In this document: positions 56,627 to 64,000 of the stretch, one piece after another | Numbering within the stretch: position 1 is the first letter of the stretch | How the letters are laid out: each line of letters opens with the position of its first letter | Origin: Vibrio penaeicida | GTDB taxonomy: Bacteria > Pseudomonadota > Gammaproteobacteria > Enterobacterales > Vibrionaceae | Assembly (NCBI RefSeq): GCF_030689305.1 | Contig: NZ_JAUYVM010000004.1 | Location: 1 to 64,000, forward strand | Reading direction: 5' to 3' | DNA: 64,000 bases | Notes under the pieces: generated by a model | Told to the model about the DNA's origin: nothing | The model's input: the letters and a program-made list of their open reading frames with translations, nothing else | The model's database searches: none | Program-made: the position numbers and the translations under genes

Positions 56627-57087
56627 GCTCATTTCCTTAAGTCTTTTACTTGTTTCCGTTCTTCGTGATTTTCATTCCAAAAGTGGTAGGTGTTGGATGT
56701 ATTATGATAATCTCGATTGTTATATTGAGACTATTGGTCTCAATATGATTAGGCTAGTGTGTTTGAAGCTCATGTTCAATAAAATTTTGAGCGCTAAACA
56801 TACGAATGGGTTGAAAAAAGCGAGGTGCTGTAGTGTGAAGAATCTCGTTACTGTAGGAAATATAAAGGAAATACAGGGGTGGATGCCGCGAGATTGTTCG
56901 TTACAGTTCATTAACATTAATGGTTAATACTGTGGATTATGTCTCATTTTATATGTGGGTATACATAATAAAAGGTGAAGGATAGGAAGAGAGTGCATAT
57001 CAATAGTCACATAGATTTTCAATATGTCAAAAAAATATTAGTTAACTATATCAGTTGCTTGGGTTGGTTTCTTTTTCGGTTCAAGTG
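56627..57087. other. Intergenic region between the kinase and lipase genes
   Basis: 461 bases with a long perfect inverted repeat at 56722-56746. An open frame at 56625-56927 has no ribosome site or family resemblance, so it is not called. No clear terminator for the kinase gene. Confidence 0.3.
56722..56746. promoter_or_regulatory. Perfect 10-bp-arm inverted repeat upstream of the lipase
   Basis: Arms ATATTGAGAC and GTCTCAATAT around TATTG, 96 bases before the lipase start. It has the size and symmetry of a dimeric repressor site. The regulator is unknown. Confidence 0.5.
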
Positions 57088-59529
57088 TCATGCGACAAGG
57101 TTTTTATGTAATCGATGTAGCATACTATCAAGGAGTGTTTCTTTCACTGGCTTCACTAAGACGTCGTCACACCCAGCGCTTATCATGGCCTCACGAGTTG
57201 TAGCATAGGCATCTGCTGTGCACCCTATGATGACTGATTGCCTTCCTTTTATTTCTTGCGCGCGAATGAGTGTTGTTGCCTGTATTCCATCCATAATAGG
57301 CATGTGGTTGTCCATTAAAATCACCGGGTAAAAAGTGGTTTCAGTCAATTCCGTAGCCTTTTTACCGGTTGGAGCAAAATCGCACTCAAAACCTCGCGCT
57401 TCAAGGAATTTTTTCATGATCATTCTGTTGACGCGATTGTCTTCTACAATGAGTGCTTTGATGCCTTGCGCTTGATATTCCATATGACTATCTTTTGCTT
57501 GGTTTGTATCGGGATGACCAACTTGCAGCTCAAAACTGGCAACGAATTGACTGCCGCGATTTGGCGCACTCGTTAATTCAATTTTTCCGGACATGGCTTT
57601 ACATATCTGAGTGGCGATTGCGAGCCCTAACCCTGTTCCGCCATAGTTTCTGGTTGTACTGTTTTCTGCTTGAATAAACGGGTTGAAAATTTCTGCATGT
57701 CGGCTTGGGTCGATACCTATTCCTGTGTCTGAGACAGAAACTATTAGTGTAGGCTGCATATTTTCTGGTTGAGTGTTCAAGCTTACCTCAACGGTAATAC
57801 TCCCTTTATCAGTAAACTTGAGAGCATTACTGGCTAAGTTTGTTAAAACTTGTCTAATTCTCCCGCTATCGCCTAACAGCCATACGGTATCGTCAATTGA
57901 ATGTGTGCACTTGAACTCAACAGACTTATCATCGCAAAGTGGGGTGTACGTGTTTTCGATTTCGTTGATGAGCGCTAGCAAAGAGAAACTTTCTGGGGCT
58001 AACACCAGTAAACCGGCCTCGATTTTTGAAAAATCTAGCAAGTCATTCAGCAGTGACATCATATGAGAGCCAGAGTTTTGCAGAGTATCGAGGTATTCTT
58101 GTTGTACATCCGTCAGCTCTGTTTTGTTAATTAGCTGCGCAATGCCTAAAATGCCGTTCATTGGGGTTCGTATTTCATGGCTAATGCTCGCGAGAAAATG
58201 GGATTTGGCAGCATTCGCTTTTTCTGCTTTGTCTCTTGCGTCTTCTAATGAAGCTTGCAGACGCTGTTTATCCGATATATCCCTTTCAACTGCAATAAAC
58301 CCTTCAATTACACCATGTTCATCCAATACTGGATTAATATCGATGTCTATCCAATAGGGCTCACCTGATTTGTTGTAGTTAAGAATTTCTTCTCGTATAC
58401 CATTGTGGCTGCTTATTGCGTGTCGGATACGGCGCTTTGTCTCTGCATTGGTATCTTTGCCCTGGAGTAAACTCCCTGGTTTCTTCCCTACGACTTCTTC
58501 CGCTTCATATTGCGTTAGATGAGTAAATGCGTTGTTTACCCAGGTAATCTCTCCACTTACATCGGTGATGATTACGACATCTTTAGCGTACCTAGCCACT
58601 TTTGCTAATCGTCGTGACTCTTGTTCTTGAATCTTAAGCTGTTTAGAGGATTCAGCCAATTTCTGGCGAGAGAGTGCTAGCTCTTCAAATGGTTGAACAA
58701 GCAGTTTTCTCCCAAATAAATAAGCACCAATTAAACAAACAACAAACGCAATAAATGTCGTACTTACAAGGTTATATAGCAAAGAGCTCCTTTGTTGATT
58801 CTCAAGATCGGTATTGATGCCATACAACAACGTTAGACCGAACTGATTAACCGGAACTTCGAAAACGCGCCATGGGAAGGCTTGTGACGGGCGAGGGTTA
58901 ACGTTTGTTTCCAGTTGCTGAAGCGCAATCCAACGCTGGCCGTCTTTCGTAAGACCAGAAAAGAAGTCTTTACTATTAAATTCAAACTCCACCATGAACA
59001 CGCCTTCGACGGAGTTATTGTAAGTAATAGGGACATACATCCAGAAAAATTGCTTTTTGTTCTTTTGAACAAGAGAAACAATGAGCGAACCATTGTCGAT
59101 AAGGATTTTATTAACGTAATCCAAAGAAAGTTGATCACGATACGAAAAATCTATCTCGTTGAACACGAGATCACTTGCTATATCGAACAACGCAACTTTT
59201 ATCGAATCATTGAAAATACGTTCTTTCTTTATGTGGTCGAATATTTCTAGTATACTAACCGAGTTCCCCATGGCGGCATTGACCAAAGCCGGAGAAGAAG
59301 ACAAGTGCTTAAAGGCTGTTTCCCTATCTTGAATGTATTGCAAAACATGCCGTTTAGCTGATTCCTGTTCAAGTTTGGTTGCTTCTGACTGAATTGATGT
59401 GAGTGCGACTCTACTTTGATGGTTAATTACAATACCGCCAATCCCTGCAAATAGCGCAGCGACAATTGTAATGAACAGTATAAATAGTTGTCTTGCCGAT
59501 AAAGACTTAAGCAAACGCAAACTCCTCAA
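57088..59529 (-). CDS. Hybrid sensor histidine kinase with receiver domain
   Basis: A membrane kinase of about 813 residues. TM1 about 14-35, a periplasmic region of about 210 residues, TM2 about 250-272, a PAS domain about 315-430, HisKA with phospho-His451 ([12 protein letters not shown]), a HATPase domain about 560-680, and a receiver about 695-810 with Asp740 (LMDNHMP). No HPt domain, so the phosphate must leave to a separate HPt. The reading frame starts with TTG at 59529; a second TTG at 59514 has AGGAG seven bases before it. It is six bases after the periplasmic binding-protein gene. Confidence 0.9.
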   Translation of the reverse strand: MRSLRLLKSLSARQLFILFITIVAALFAGIGGIVINHQSRVALTSIQSEATKLEQESAKRHVLQYIQDRETAFKHLSSSPALVNAAMGNSVSILEIFDHIKKERIFNDSIKVALFDIASDLVFNEIDFSYRDQLSLDYVNKILIDNGSLIVSLVQKNKKQFFWMYVPITYNNSVEGVFMVEFEFNSKDFFSGLTKDGQRWIALQQLETNVNPRPSQAFPWRVFEVPVNQFGLTLLYGINTDLENQQRSSLLYNLVSTTFIAFVVCLIGAYLFGRKLLVQPFEELALSRQKLAESSKQLKIQEQESRRLAKVARYAKDVVIITDVSGEITWVNNAFTHLTQYEAEEVVGKKPGSLLQGKDTNAETKRRIRHAISSHNGIREEILNYNKSGEPYWIDIDINPVLDEHGVIEGFIAVERDISDKQRLQASLEDARDKAEKANAAKSHFLASISHEIRTPMNGILGIAQLINKTELTDVQQEYLDTLQNSGSHMMSLLNDLLDFSKIEAGLLVLAPESFSLLALINEIENTYTPLCDDKSVEFKCTHSIDDTVWLLGDSGRIRQVLTNLASNALKFTDKGSITVEVSLNTQPENMQPTLIVSVSDTGIGIDPSRHAEIFNPFIQAENSTTRNYGGTGLGLAIATQICKAMSGKIELTSAPNRGSQFVASFELQVGHPDTNQAKDSHMEYQAQGIKALIVEDNRVNRMIMKKFLEARGFECDFAPTGKKATELTETTFYPVILMDNHMPIMDGIQATTLIRAQEIKGRQSVIIGCTADAYATTREAMISAGCDDVLVKPVKETLLDSMLHRLHKNLVA

Positions 59530-59535
59530 TTCGCT

Positions 59536-60762
59536 TTATTGTTTTTGAATCACAGAAATGTTGTTTGTTTGATTGAACTTGGCCATGCACAAGTCTTCTA
59601 GCCCCAGAGCCTCGTGGGCATCTGGATTATCCGTTGAAAACACATGGAATGGCTTGTGATAGGTTTTGACTAACCCTTTTACGGGAATGTCGATATTCTC
59701 AAGCGCTAAACGAAGCATGGAGCGGTTGGTTTCCATATCATCACTAAGTGATATTTGAGACAAAGCCTGAATCAAAACCCTAGATAAATCGTAGCCATGA
59801 ATGAACCCAGTGGGTGCATTTATATCGGTAGCCGATTGGATTTCTGATGGGAATAGCTGTATTGCTCGTTTGAGTACGTTGGATGAAAACGCTGTCTGCG
59901 ATGATGATAAAAATGAAAAGCACGTTTGAATGACGTAAAGGTCTAAACGAGAGCGAACAGTATGAGGGGCTTTCTCTGCAAAATCGCCTCCTGTAATTCC
60001 CCAATGGCTCACAACTGGCAGCCTTTCCCCTAACGGAAACGAAGCCATTGCATTAACAATTTGAACGCCTTCAGAAGCATTAGAAACCATTAAAATGCAA
60101 TCAGCATTCGCTCGTCTTATTTCTCGAATCTTAATTCGAGCACCAGATTCATTGATTCCCCAGTTAAACCAAGTCACGTTGGGTTCGGCTAACCCAAAGT
60201 TCTTTATAGCAACCGTCATGTTTCTTTGGTTTGATTTTCCCCATGGAGTTTCTTCCAGTAATAGGTGAGGGGCTTTGCACTTTCTGTTTTTTACAGCAAA
60301 GCTTGCCATCCTCTCACCTGCTTTTTTGTCGTCTACCGAGAGCCTAAATACCCAGTTTTCTTTACTCGGATAACGCGTAATGGGTGCACCAGCCGCCCAG
60401 GGTACAAGAATCAGTATTTTGCTTTTGTTTATGTACTCGCGATATTTGATCAATGGTGGCGAATGTAATCCGGCAAATAAGACCAATGCGTTGGGATCGT
60501 TAAGAAACTTCACCATGTTTTTTTTACTTCGGACAGAATTACCCTTGTGATCTAGCACAACGAAATTAACTTCGCGACCCTGAATGGTGTTGTCCACTTC
60601 TTGGAATGCCGTTTTAATGCCCTGTTCAATAGAACGTGCAGATTCAATGTAGTTGGAGCGATCTGCGTCAAGGTAAATGTTGATGGAAGATGCGCCAGCA
60701 GAAGAATAAAATGGTACGAAAAGTGTAGCGAAAAGACCCAATAATCTGTGTGAAAAATTCAT
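59536..60762 (-). CDS. Periplasmic binding protein (Peripla_BP_6 type) paired with the sensor kinase
   Basis: A 408-residue exported binding protein. Signal peptide about 1-24. The mature part begins SINIYLDADRSNYI and shows the two-lobe pattern of branched-chain amino-acid binding proteins (LVPWAAGAPITRYPSKENWVF, LPVVSHWGITGG). No transporter subunits are encoded with it; the next gene in its unit is the hybrid kinase, so it probably passes ligand state to the kinase, as LuxP does for LuxQ. The ligand is unknown. Confidence 0.82.
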   Translation of the reverse strand: MNFSHRLLGLFATLFVPFYSSAGASSINIYLDADRSNYIESARSIEQGIKTAFQEVDNTIQGREVNFVVLDHKGNSVRSKKNMVKFLNDPNALVLFAGLHSPPLIKYREYINKSKILILVPWAAGAPITRYPSKENWVFRLSVDDKKAGERMASFAVKNRKCKAPHLLLEETPWGKSNQRNMTVAIKNFGLAEPNVTWFNWGINESGARIKIREIRRANADCILMVSNASEGVQIVNAMASFPLGERLPVVSHWGITGGDFAEKAPHTVRSRLDLYVIQTCFSFLSSSQTAFSSNVLKRAIQLFPSEIQSATDINAPTGFIHGYDLSRVLIQALSQISLSDDMETNRSMLRLALENIDIPVKGLVKTYHKPFHVFSTDNPDAHEALGLEDLCMAKFNQTNNISVIQKQ

Positions 60763-60820
60763 ATACCTAACCGTCTTATGTACATAAAAGTTTTGATTTT
60801 TCTTAGAGTATAGAAGCTAT

Positions 60821-60844
60821 TCTGGCATCCATTTGGATATATAC
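60821..60844 (+). repeat. Dispersed intergenic repeat, copy E
   Basis: Ends CATTTGGATATATAC, related to copies A and B. It lies just upstream of the binding-protein gene (minus strand). Confidence 0.45.
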
Positions 60845-60880
60845 ACCTGAATCAAACCCAGTTAGAGCTACACAGAATAA

Positions 60881-60906
60881 AAGCAGGTGCGCGAACACCT
60901 GCTTTT
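60881..60906. terminator. Terminator of the ABC importer operon
   Basis: Stem AAGCAGGTG / CACCTGCTT with a 6-nt loop and T runs on both strands. It follows the binding-protein gene of the importer (minus strand) at about 90 bases. Confidence 0.75.
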
Positions 60907-60997
60907 TTGGGGAGATTGAATGTGGTCTAACTGTATAAGTTCAGTTTAACGTAGGGGGAGTCGTCCTTTAATCCAGAATATCGCTATTTGCGTTGTG

Positions 60998-62107
60998 CTA
61001 TTTCATAAGCACCCTCTGTGTAAACTGCTTACTCATTTCTTTACCGTAAATAGCGTTAAAAGGTTGAGTAGAGCGGCTGCGCATCTCTTGGGAGACGAGT
61101 GCTTGGCTGGCGTCTGAATTGGGGTGTTGTGGTGCAACGCCGAATTTCGCATTCAAGGCGGTCTGAGTCTCTGCACTGGTTAGCCAATGCAAGAAAAGTA
61201 CAGACGCCGCTTTTCTTTGGCTGTTTTTGGCAATAGCGGCAAAATTAGCGCCACCTGACATACCAAATTTAGGGATGTAGAATTTCAGGCGTGAGGTTAT
61301 TGCTCCTCGCCTTTGCAAACCAGCTAGGTGATCTTCCCATGCAGGAGCAAGAACAATCTCACCATCGTTGATTCGTGTTAGGCTGTCGGCGTTAGAAGCG
61401 GTAATCACCATGTTATCTTCATACTGATTGAACCAATCCCAAGTTTTACTCCATTTTTGAGTCACCGATGAACTGAGTTTTTTGCCTTTCGGTTCCCCAG
61501 AATAATTTCTTATCGCGGCTTCAATAAACCGGCCACCAGAACCACCGCCATTTGGGTCGTTCACGCCAAATGATTTCGAGTAGGTTTCCATGTATTGGCT
61601 CAGCTGCTCAAAGCTTTGAGGTAAGTCTTGTTCCTTGATACGTGAAGGATCGTACGCAATGCCGGTTTGGTTACCCCAGAATGTGACCGCGTAACCCTCT
61701 GAGTCAAACCCTTCACTTTCCGTGTTAAGGTTTGTAATCTCAGGTAATACATCCAGTTTTAAAAGCACTTTTTCTGGAGAGAAAATCTTAATATTCGAAG
61801 CCCCTAAAGCAATGACGTCAAGCTTTCCTTTTTCACGCTTACTTTCCGCAATCAGCTTGTTTCGGTTTCCGTCTAATGTGCCTTCAGGGATTCGAACTTT
61901 TATACCGTATTGATCTTCGAAGCCTTTTACAAACTCACGCCATCCAGGTTGCAGGTACCATACCGCAAAGCTAACCGTACCTTCTTTCTTTGCCTGATCT
62001 TCTATTTCTTTCCATGTCATCTTAGTGACGTCGTATGCAGATGCCGACGTCGCGACACAAGCCAGCATTCCAGCTAGTAGCGCTTTTAAGGGGGTAAATT
62101 TCAACAT
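60998..62107 (-). CDS. ABC transporter periplasmic substrate-binding protein
   Basis: A 369-residue exported binding protein of the PotD/iron-type class. Signal peptide about 1-24 (to ASA), mature start YDVTKMTWKEIEDQAKKEG. The C-terminal half has FGMSGGANFAAIAKNSQ and TSAETQTALNAKFGV, typical of type II solute-binding folds. GAGGAAATT precedes the ATG. It is last in a four-gene importer operon. The substrate cannot be read; polyamine, thiamine-like and iron-complex importers all share this layout. Confidence 0.88.
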   Translation of the reverse strand: MLKFTPLKALLAGMLACVATSASAYDVTKMTWKEIEDQAKKEGTVSFAVWYLQPGWREFVKGFEDQYGIKVRIPEGTLDGNRNKLIAESKREKGKLDVIALGASNIKIFSPEKVLLKLDVLPEITNLNTESEGFDSEGYAVTFWGNQTGIAYDPSRIKEQDLPQSFEQLSQYMETYSKSFGVNDPNGGGSGGRFIEAAIRNYSGEPKGKKLSSSVTQKWSKTWDWFNQYEDNMVITASNADSLTRINDGEIVLAPAWEDHLAGLQRRGAITSRLKFYIPKFGMSGGANFAAIAKNSQRKAASVLFLHWLTSAETQTALNAKFGVAPQHPNSDASQALVSQEMRSRSTQPFNAIYGKEMSKQFTQRVLMK

Positions 62108-62121
62108 AATTTCCTCGTTTA

Positions 62122-62952
62122 CTAAGCTTTGCCCGTGGATTGGGACAAGTAATTTCCTTTTAAAAGTTGCTCAATAATGAGCATAAGTATGACGTTAGGA
62201 ATCACTAGAAATAGTGACACCACAGCCGCATCCGGACGGATGAATGAGTACCCCAGAAAGGAATACAAAATGGTTGGAACGGTAATAAAGTCGGGGGCAC
62301 CCAATACGTAAGCCATATTGAATTCCTCAATACTGATCACCAGACAAAAGATGAGTGAAGCCAGCATGCTCGGTTTCAGCATCGGCATGAAGGCATGACG
62401 AAAGGTGGTAAAGCGGCTAGCTCCCATATCTGCACATGCATCGATAACATCTTGAGGTACGGCTCTAAACCCAGCGCTTAAAATACGAATTGCGTAGGGA
62501 AGAGCGAGCACCGTATGTGCGATAACAATGCTGACATAAGGTTCTGAAATACCCAGTTGGAGAAGCATTCCGCTGAAGAAAATAGCCAGTATCATTGAAG
62601 GCATAACCATTGGCAGTAACGTTAGAATCTCTGCCGTTTTCTTGCCTTTGAAATCCAACCGCCCAAACGCATAGGCTGTCGGTGTCGCGAGGCAAACCGT
62701 AAGAAACGCAACGGCGGGAGCGACGGTGTAACTGTTGATAAGAGCTTCTTCGAGAGAGGTGGTTTCCCAAATCTCAGACCATCGGGCAAAAGATAAAACT
62801 TGTGGTAAAATATCGGGGAAACTCCAGGGATGAGCAGGGTCGACCAAAGACCAAAGCACAGCCATTGCGAAAGGAATTCCGAGCCACAATACATTGACCA
62901 CAACGAAAAAACCGATACTTAGATAGATGACCCATTTGTTGTTTTTAGTCAT
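62122..62952 (-). CDS. ABC transporter permease 2
   Basis: A 276-residue inner-membrane permease with six hydrophobic segments and an EAA-type coupling loop (ADMGASRFTTFRHAFMPML). The frame is open further upstream, but the ATG at 62952 sits in a TAATG overlap with permease 1 and has GGGAGGGA upstream. It pairs with permease 1 and the ATPase. Confidence 0.9.
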   Translation of the reverse strand: MTKNNKWVIYLSIGFFVVVNVLWLGIPFAMAVLWSLVDPAHPWSFPDILPQVLSFARWSEIWETTSLEEALINSYTVAPAVAFLTVCLATPTAYAFGRLDFKGKKTAEILTLLPMVMPSMILAIFFSGMLLQLGISEPYVSIVIAHTVLALPYAIRILSAGFRAVPQDVIDACADMGASRFTTFRHAFMPMLKPSMLASLIFCLVISIEEFNMAYVLGAPDFITVPTILYSFLGYSFIRPDAAVVSLFLVIPNVILMLIIEQLLKGNYLSQSTGKA

Positions 62953-63821
62953 TACGAATCCCTCCCTTGAATGGTCGTAATAACGGAACGAGTCTTGGTT
63001 GCGAAAGGTTGGGTGACTAAGGTAATGACGACGGCGGAAATAACAGCAACAAGCATGATAACCATGGCGATAACAGCGGCTTTTTCCCATTCGTAGTACT
63101 GCGTCGCGGTAAAGTTCATCAGCATCGAGAGCGAGTAAGCGTTTCGTGAACCCGCGATGGAAGCAAAAGCGAAATCACCAAGGGCACCAATAAATATCAA
63201 TATCAAAGACGCTTGCAATGCGGGAATGGTGAGCGGGAAAACGATCTGCCTAAATTTTGAAAAACGAGAGGCTCCCAAATCGTCTGCAGCGTGGAGAATG
63301 TCACTCCGAATACTATTAATAGCACCGCCCAATAAAATGAGTGCAAATGGGACGTTTTTCCAGATTTGCAATAGGATCACACTCCAACCAAACTTATCGT
63401 TTGTTAAGCGAAGTGGCTTATCGAGAAGACCTAAAGCCATCAGCCCTTCATTCAAAATGCCGTGATACGAGATGACATTTATAAGTAAGAACGCGGCGAC
63501 TAACCCCGGTACAAACATTGGAGCACGCAACACACCGATAAGCAGTGGTTTTGCGGGTAATGGCTTACTTAACCACATGGCAATGGGGTAAGCGATTATG
63601 ATCGCGCCCAAACTTCCTAGAGTAGAGGTGCGTAATGAATAAGCGAGAGAACGCAGTAAAATTGGATCGGAAATCATCTCTTGCCAAAAAGTAAACGTAA
63701 ATGATGATTCACCTGTAAGGCTGACCATGCCGAAGCTTTGGGCGACAACGGCATAGAGAGCGCTGCCCATCAAGAACAGAATGACCCCTAAGCCTGGAAT
63801 AAGAAGAACATAGGCTTTCAC
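62952..63821 (-). CDS. ABC transporter permease 1
   Basis: A 289-residue inner-membrane permease with six hydrophobic segments and an EAA-type loop (DDLGASRFSKFRQIVFPLTI). The start is two bases after the ATPase stop, and the stop shares one base with the next ATG, so the operon is coupled throughout. Membrane partner of the importer at 60998-64000. Confidence 0.9.
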   Translation of the reverse strand: MKAYVLLIPGLGVILFLMGSALYAVVAQSFGMVSLTGESSFTFTFWQEMISDPILLRSLAYSLRTSTLGSLGAIIIAYPIAMWLSKPLPAKPLLIGVLRAPMFVPGLVAAFLLINVISYHGILNEGLMALGLLDKPLRLTNDKFGWSVILLQIWKNVPFALILLGGAINSIRSDILHAADDLGASRFSKFRQIVFPLTIPALQASLILIFIGALGDFAFASIAGSRNAYSLSMLMNFTATQYYEWEKAAVIAMVIMLVAVISAVVITLVTQPFATKTRSVITTIQGRDS

Positions 63822-63823
63822 TG

Positions 63824-64000
63824 CTATACCTCCTCCAAAAAACGAATCGCGTTTCTAGGTAGTTGAAACGAGACTTTATCGCCAGCTTTGCAGGTCATTT
63901 TTTGATGGAGCTGAATTCGAATTTTTTGACCGCTAGGTTCGTCGGCTGCTCGTCCGAACAAGTCGGTGACATTTCCAAGGAAAGCAAGGTTCTCCACTTG
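63824..64000 (-). CDS. ABC transporter ATP-binding protein, C-terminal fragment (cut by window edge)
   Basis: Only the last 58 codons lie in the window. They read as a TOBE-type domain (VENLAFLGNVTDLFGR, then KAGDKVSFQLPRNAIRF) that ends ATPases of the PotA/iron class. The P-loop part is beyond position 64000. It leads the operon ATPase-permease 1-permease 2-binding protein. Confidence 0.85.
   Translation of the reverse strand, partial: QVENLAFLGNVTDLFGRAADEPSGQKIRIQLHQKMTCKAGDKVSFQLPRNAIRFLEEV

Noticed and set aside
56625..56927. 100-codon ORF next to the lipase
   Set aside because: It lies over the lipase promoter region and its palindrome, has no ribosome site and no recognisable domain.
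57088..60762. Identification as luxPQ
   Set aside because: The gene order is alike, but the binding protein looks like a branched-chain amino-acid type, not the ribose-binding type of LuxP, so I do not use the name.
1..64000. CRISPR arrays, tRNA or rRNA genes, prophage or integron attC sites
   Set aside because: Looked for regularly spaced repeats, cloverleaf-like tails and phage structural proteins; none seen. The 18-bp repeats at 38096-38140 are too few and too tightly spaced for CRISPR.

Overview
The window looks like a Vibrio chromosome segment, probably chromosome 2. The reasons are a LuxT/SwrT-type TetR regulator of exactly 153 residues, a GH18 chitinase with a ChiC-type module, three GlyGly-CTERM serine proteases of the Ves type, the split glyA-gcvHP / regulator / gcvT cluster, a fruBKA operon with a divergent fruR, and CheV, DUF1496 and YfcZ proteins. 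Species cannot be fixed from sequence reading alone. I see no rRNA, tRNA, CRISPR array or prophage.

Layout. 1-76: the 3' end of a group II intron (domains V and VI) cut by the window edge. 247-720: DUF1203 protein. 869-8088: glycine cleavage and serine hydroxymethyltransferase genes around an XRE-cupin regulator, with PurR-like boxes and a shared candidate operator. 8286-11787: three tandem secreted S1 proteases. 11742-12269: phenolic acid decarboxylase. 12655-17875: fructose PTS operon fruBKA with divergent fruR and three Cra/FruR-type palindromes. 18073-20545: a small secreted protein (DUF3015-like) and a DUF4105 protein with a likely outer-membrane barrel. 20881-24285: large chemoreceptor with three PAS repeats. 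24468-28611: D-amino-acid dehydrogenase-like protein, YgbA-like cysteine protein, WYL regulator and small genes. 29049-31484: chitinase. 31631-34758: GNAT acetyltransferase, and a FIST sensor next to a diguanylate cyclase.

35006-37716: biotin ECF transporter bioMNY followed by a stand-alone BPL_N protein. 37853-38049: a 197-bp MITE-like element with 19-bp perfect terminal inverted repeats and a 6-bp target duplication, followed by 18-bp iterated repeats and an AraC regulator. 39079-44126: pyrC, a MOSC-ferredoxin-reductase fusion, nadE and a NadD-like gene. 44154-49472: small secreted and regulatory proteins, an acyltransferase and luxT. 49561-52376: iron alcohol dehydrogenase, cheV, ppiC. 52417-55495: TRAP transporter. 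55595-56626: class 3 lipase. 57088-60762: a periplasmic binding protein with a hybrid histidine kinase. 60998-64000: an ABC importer whose ATPase gene runs off the window.

How the parts work together: one-carbon and purine supply (gcv, glyA, pyrC with PurR-like boxes), nutrient capture (fructose PTS, chitinase, proteases, lipase, biotin ECF, TRAP and ABC importers) and sensing (MCP, CheV, FIST-DGC, binding protein-kinase pair). A degenerate repeat of about 24 bp recurs in five intergenic regions. The most interesting loci are the tandem protease array, the DUF4105 cysteine-hydrolase/barrel protein, the BPL_N-BioMNY operon, the MITE, the shared gcv operator and the binding protein-kinase pair.
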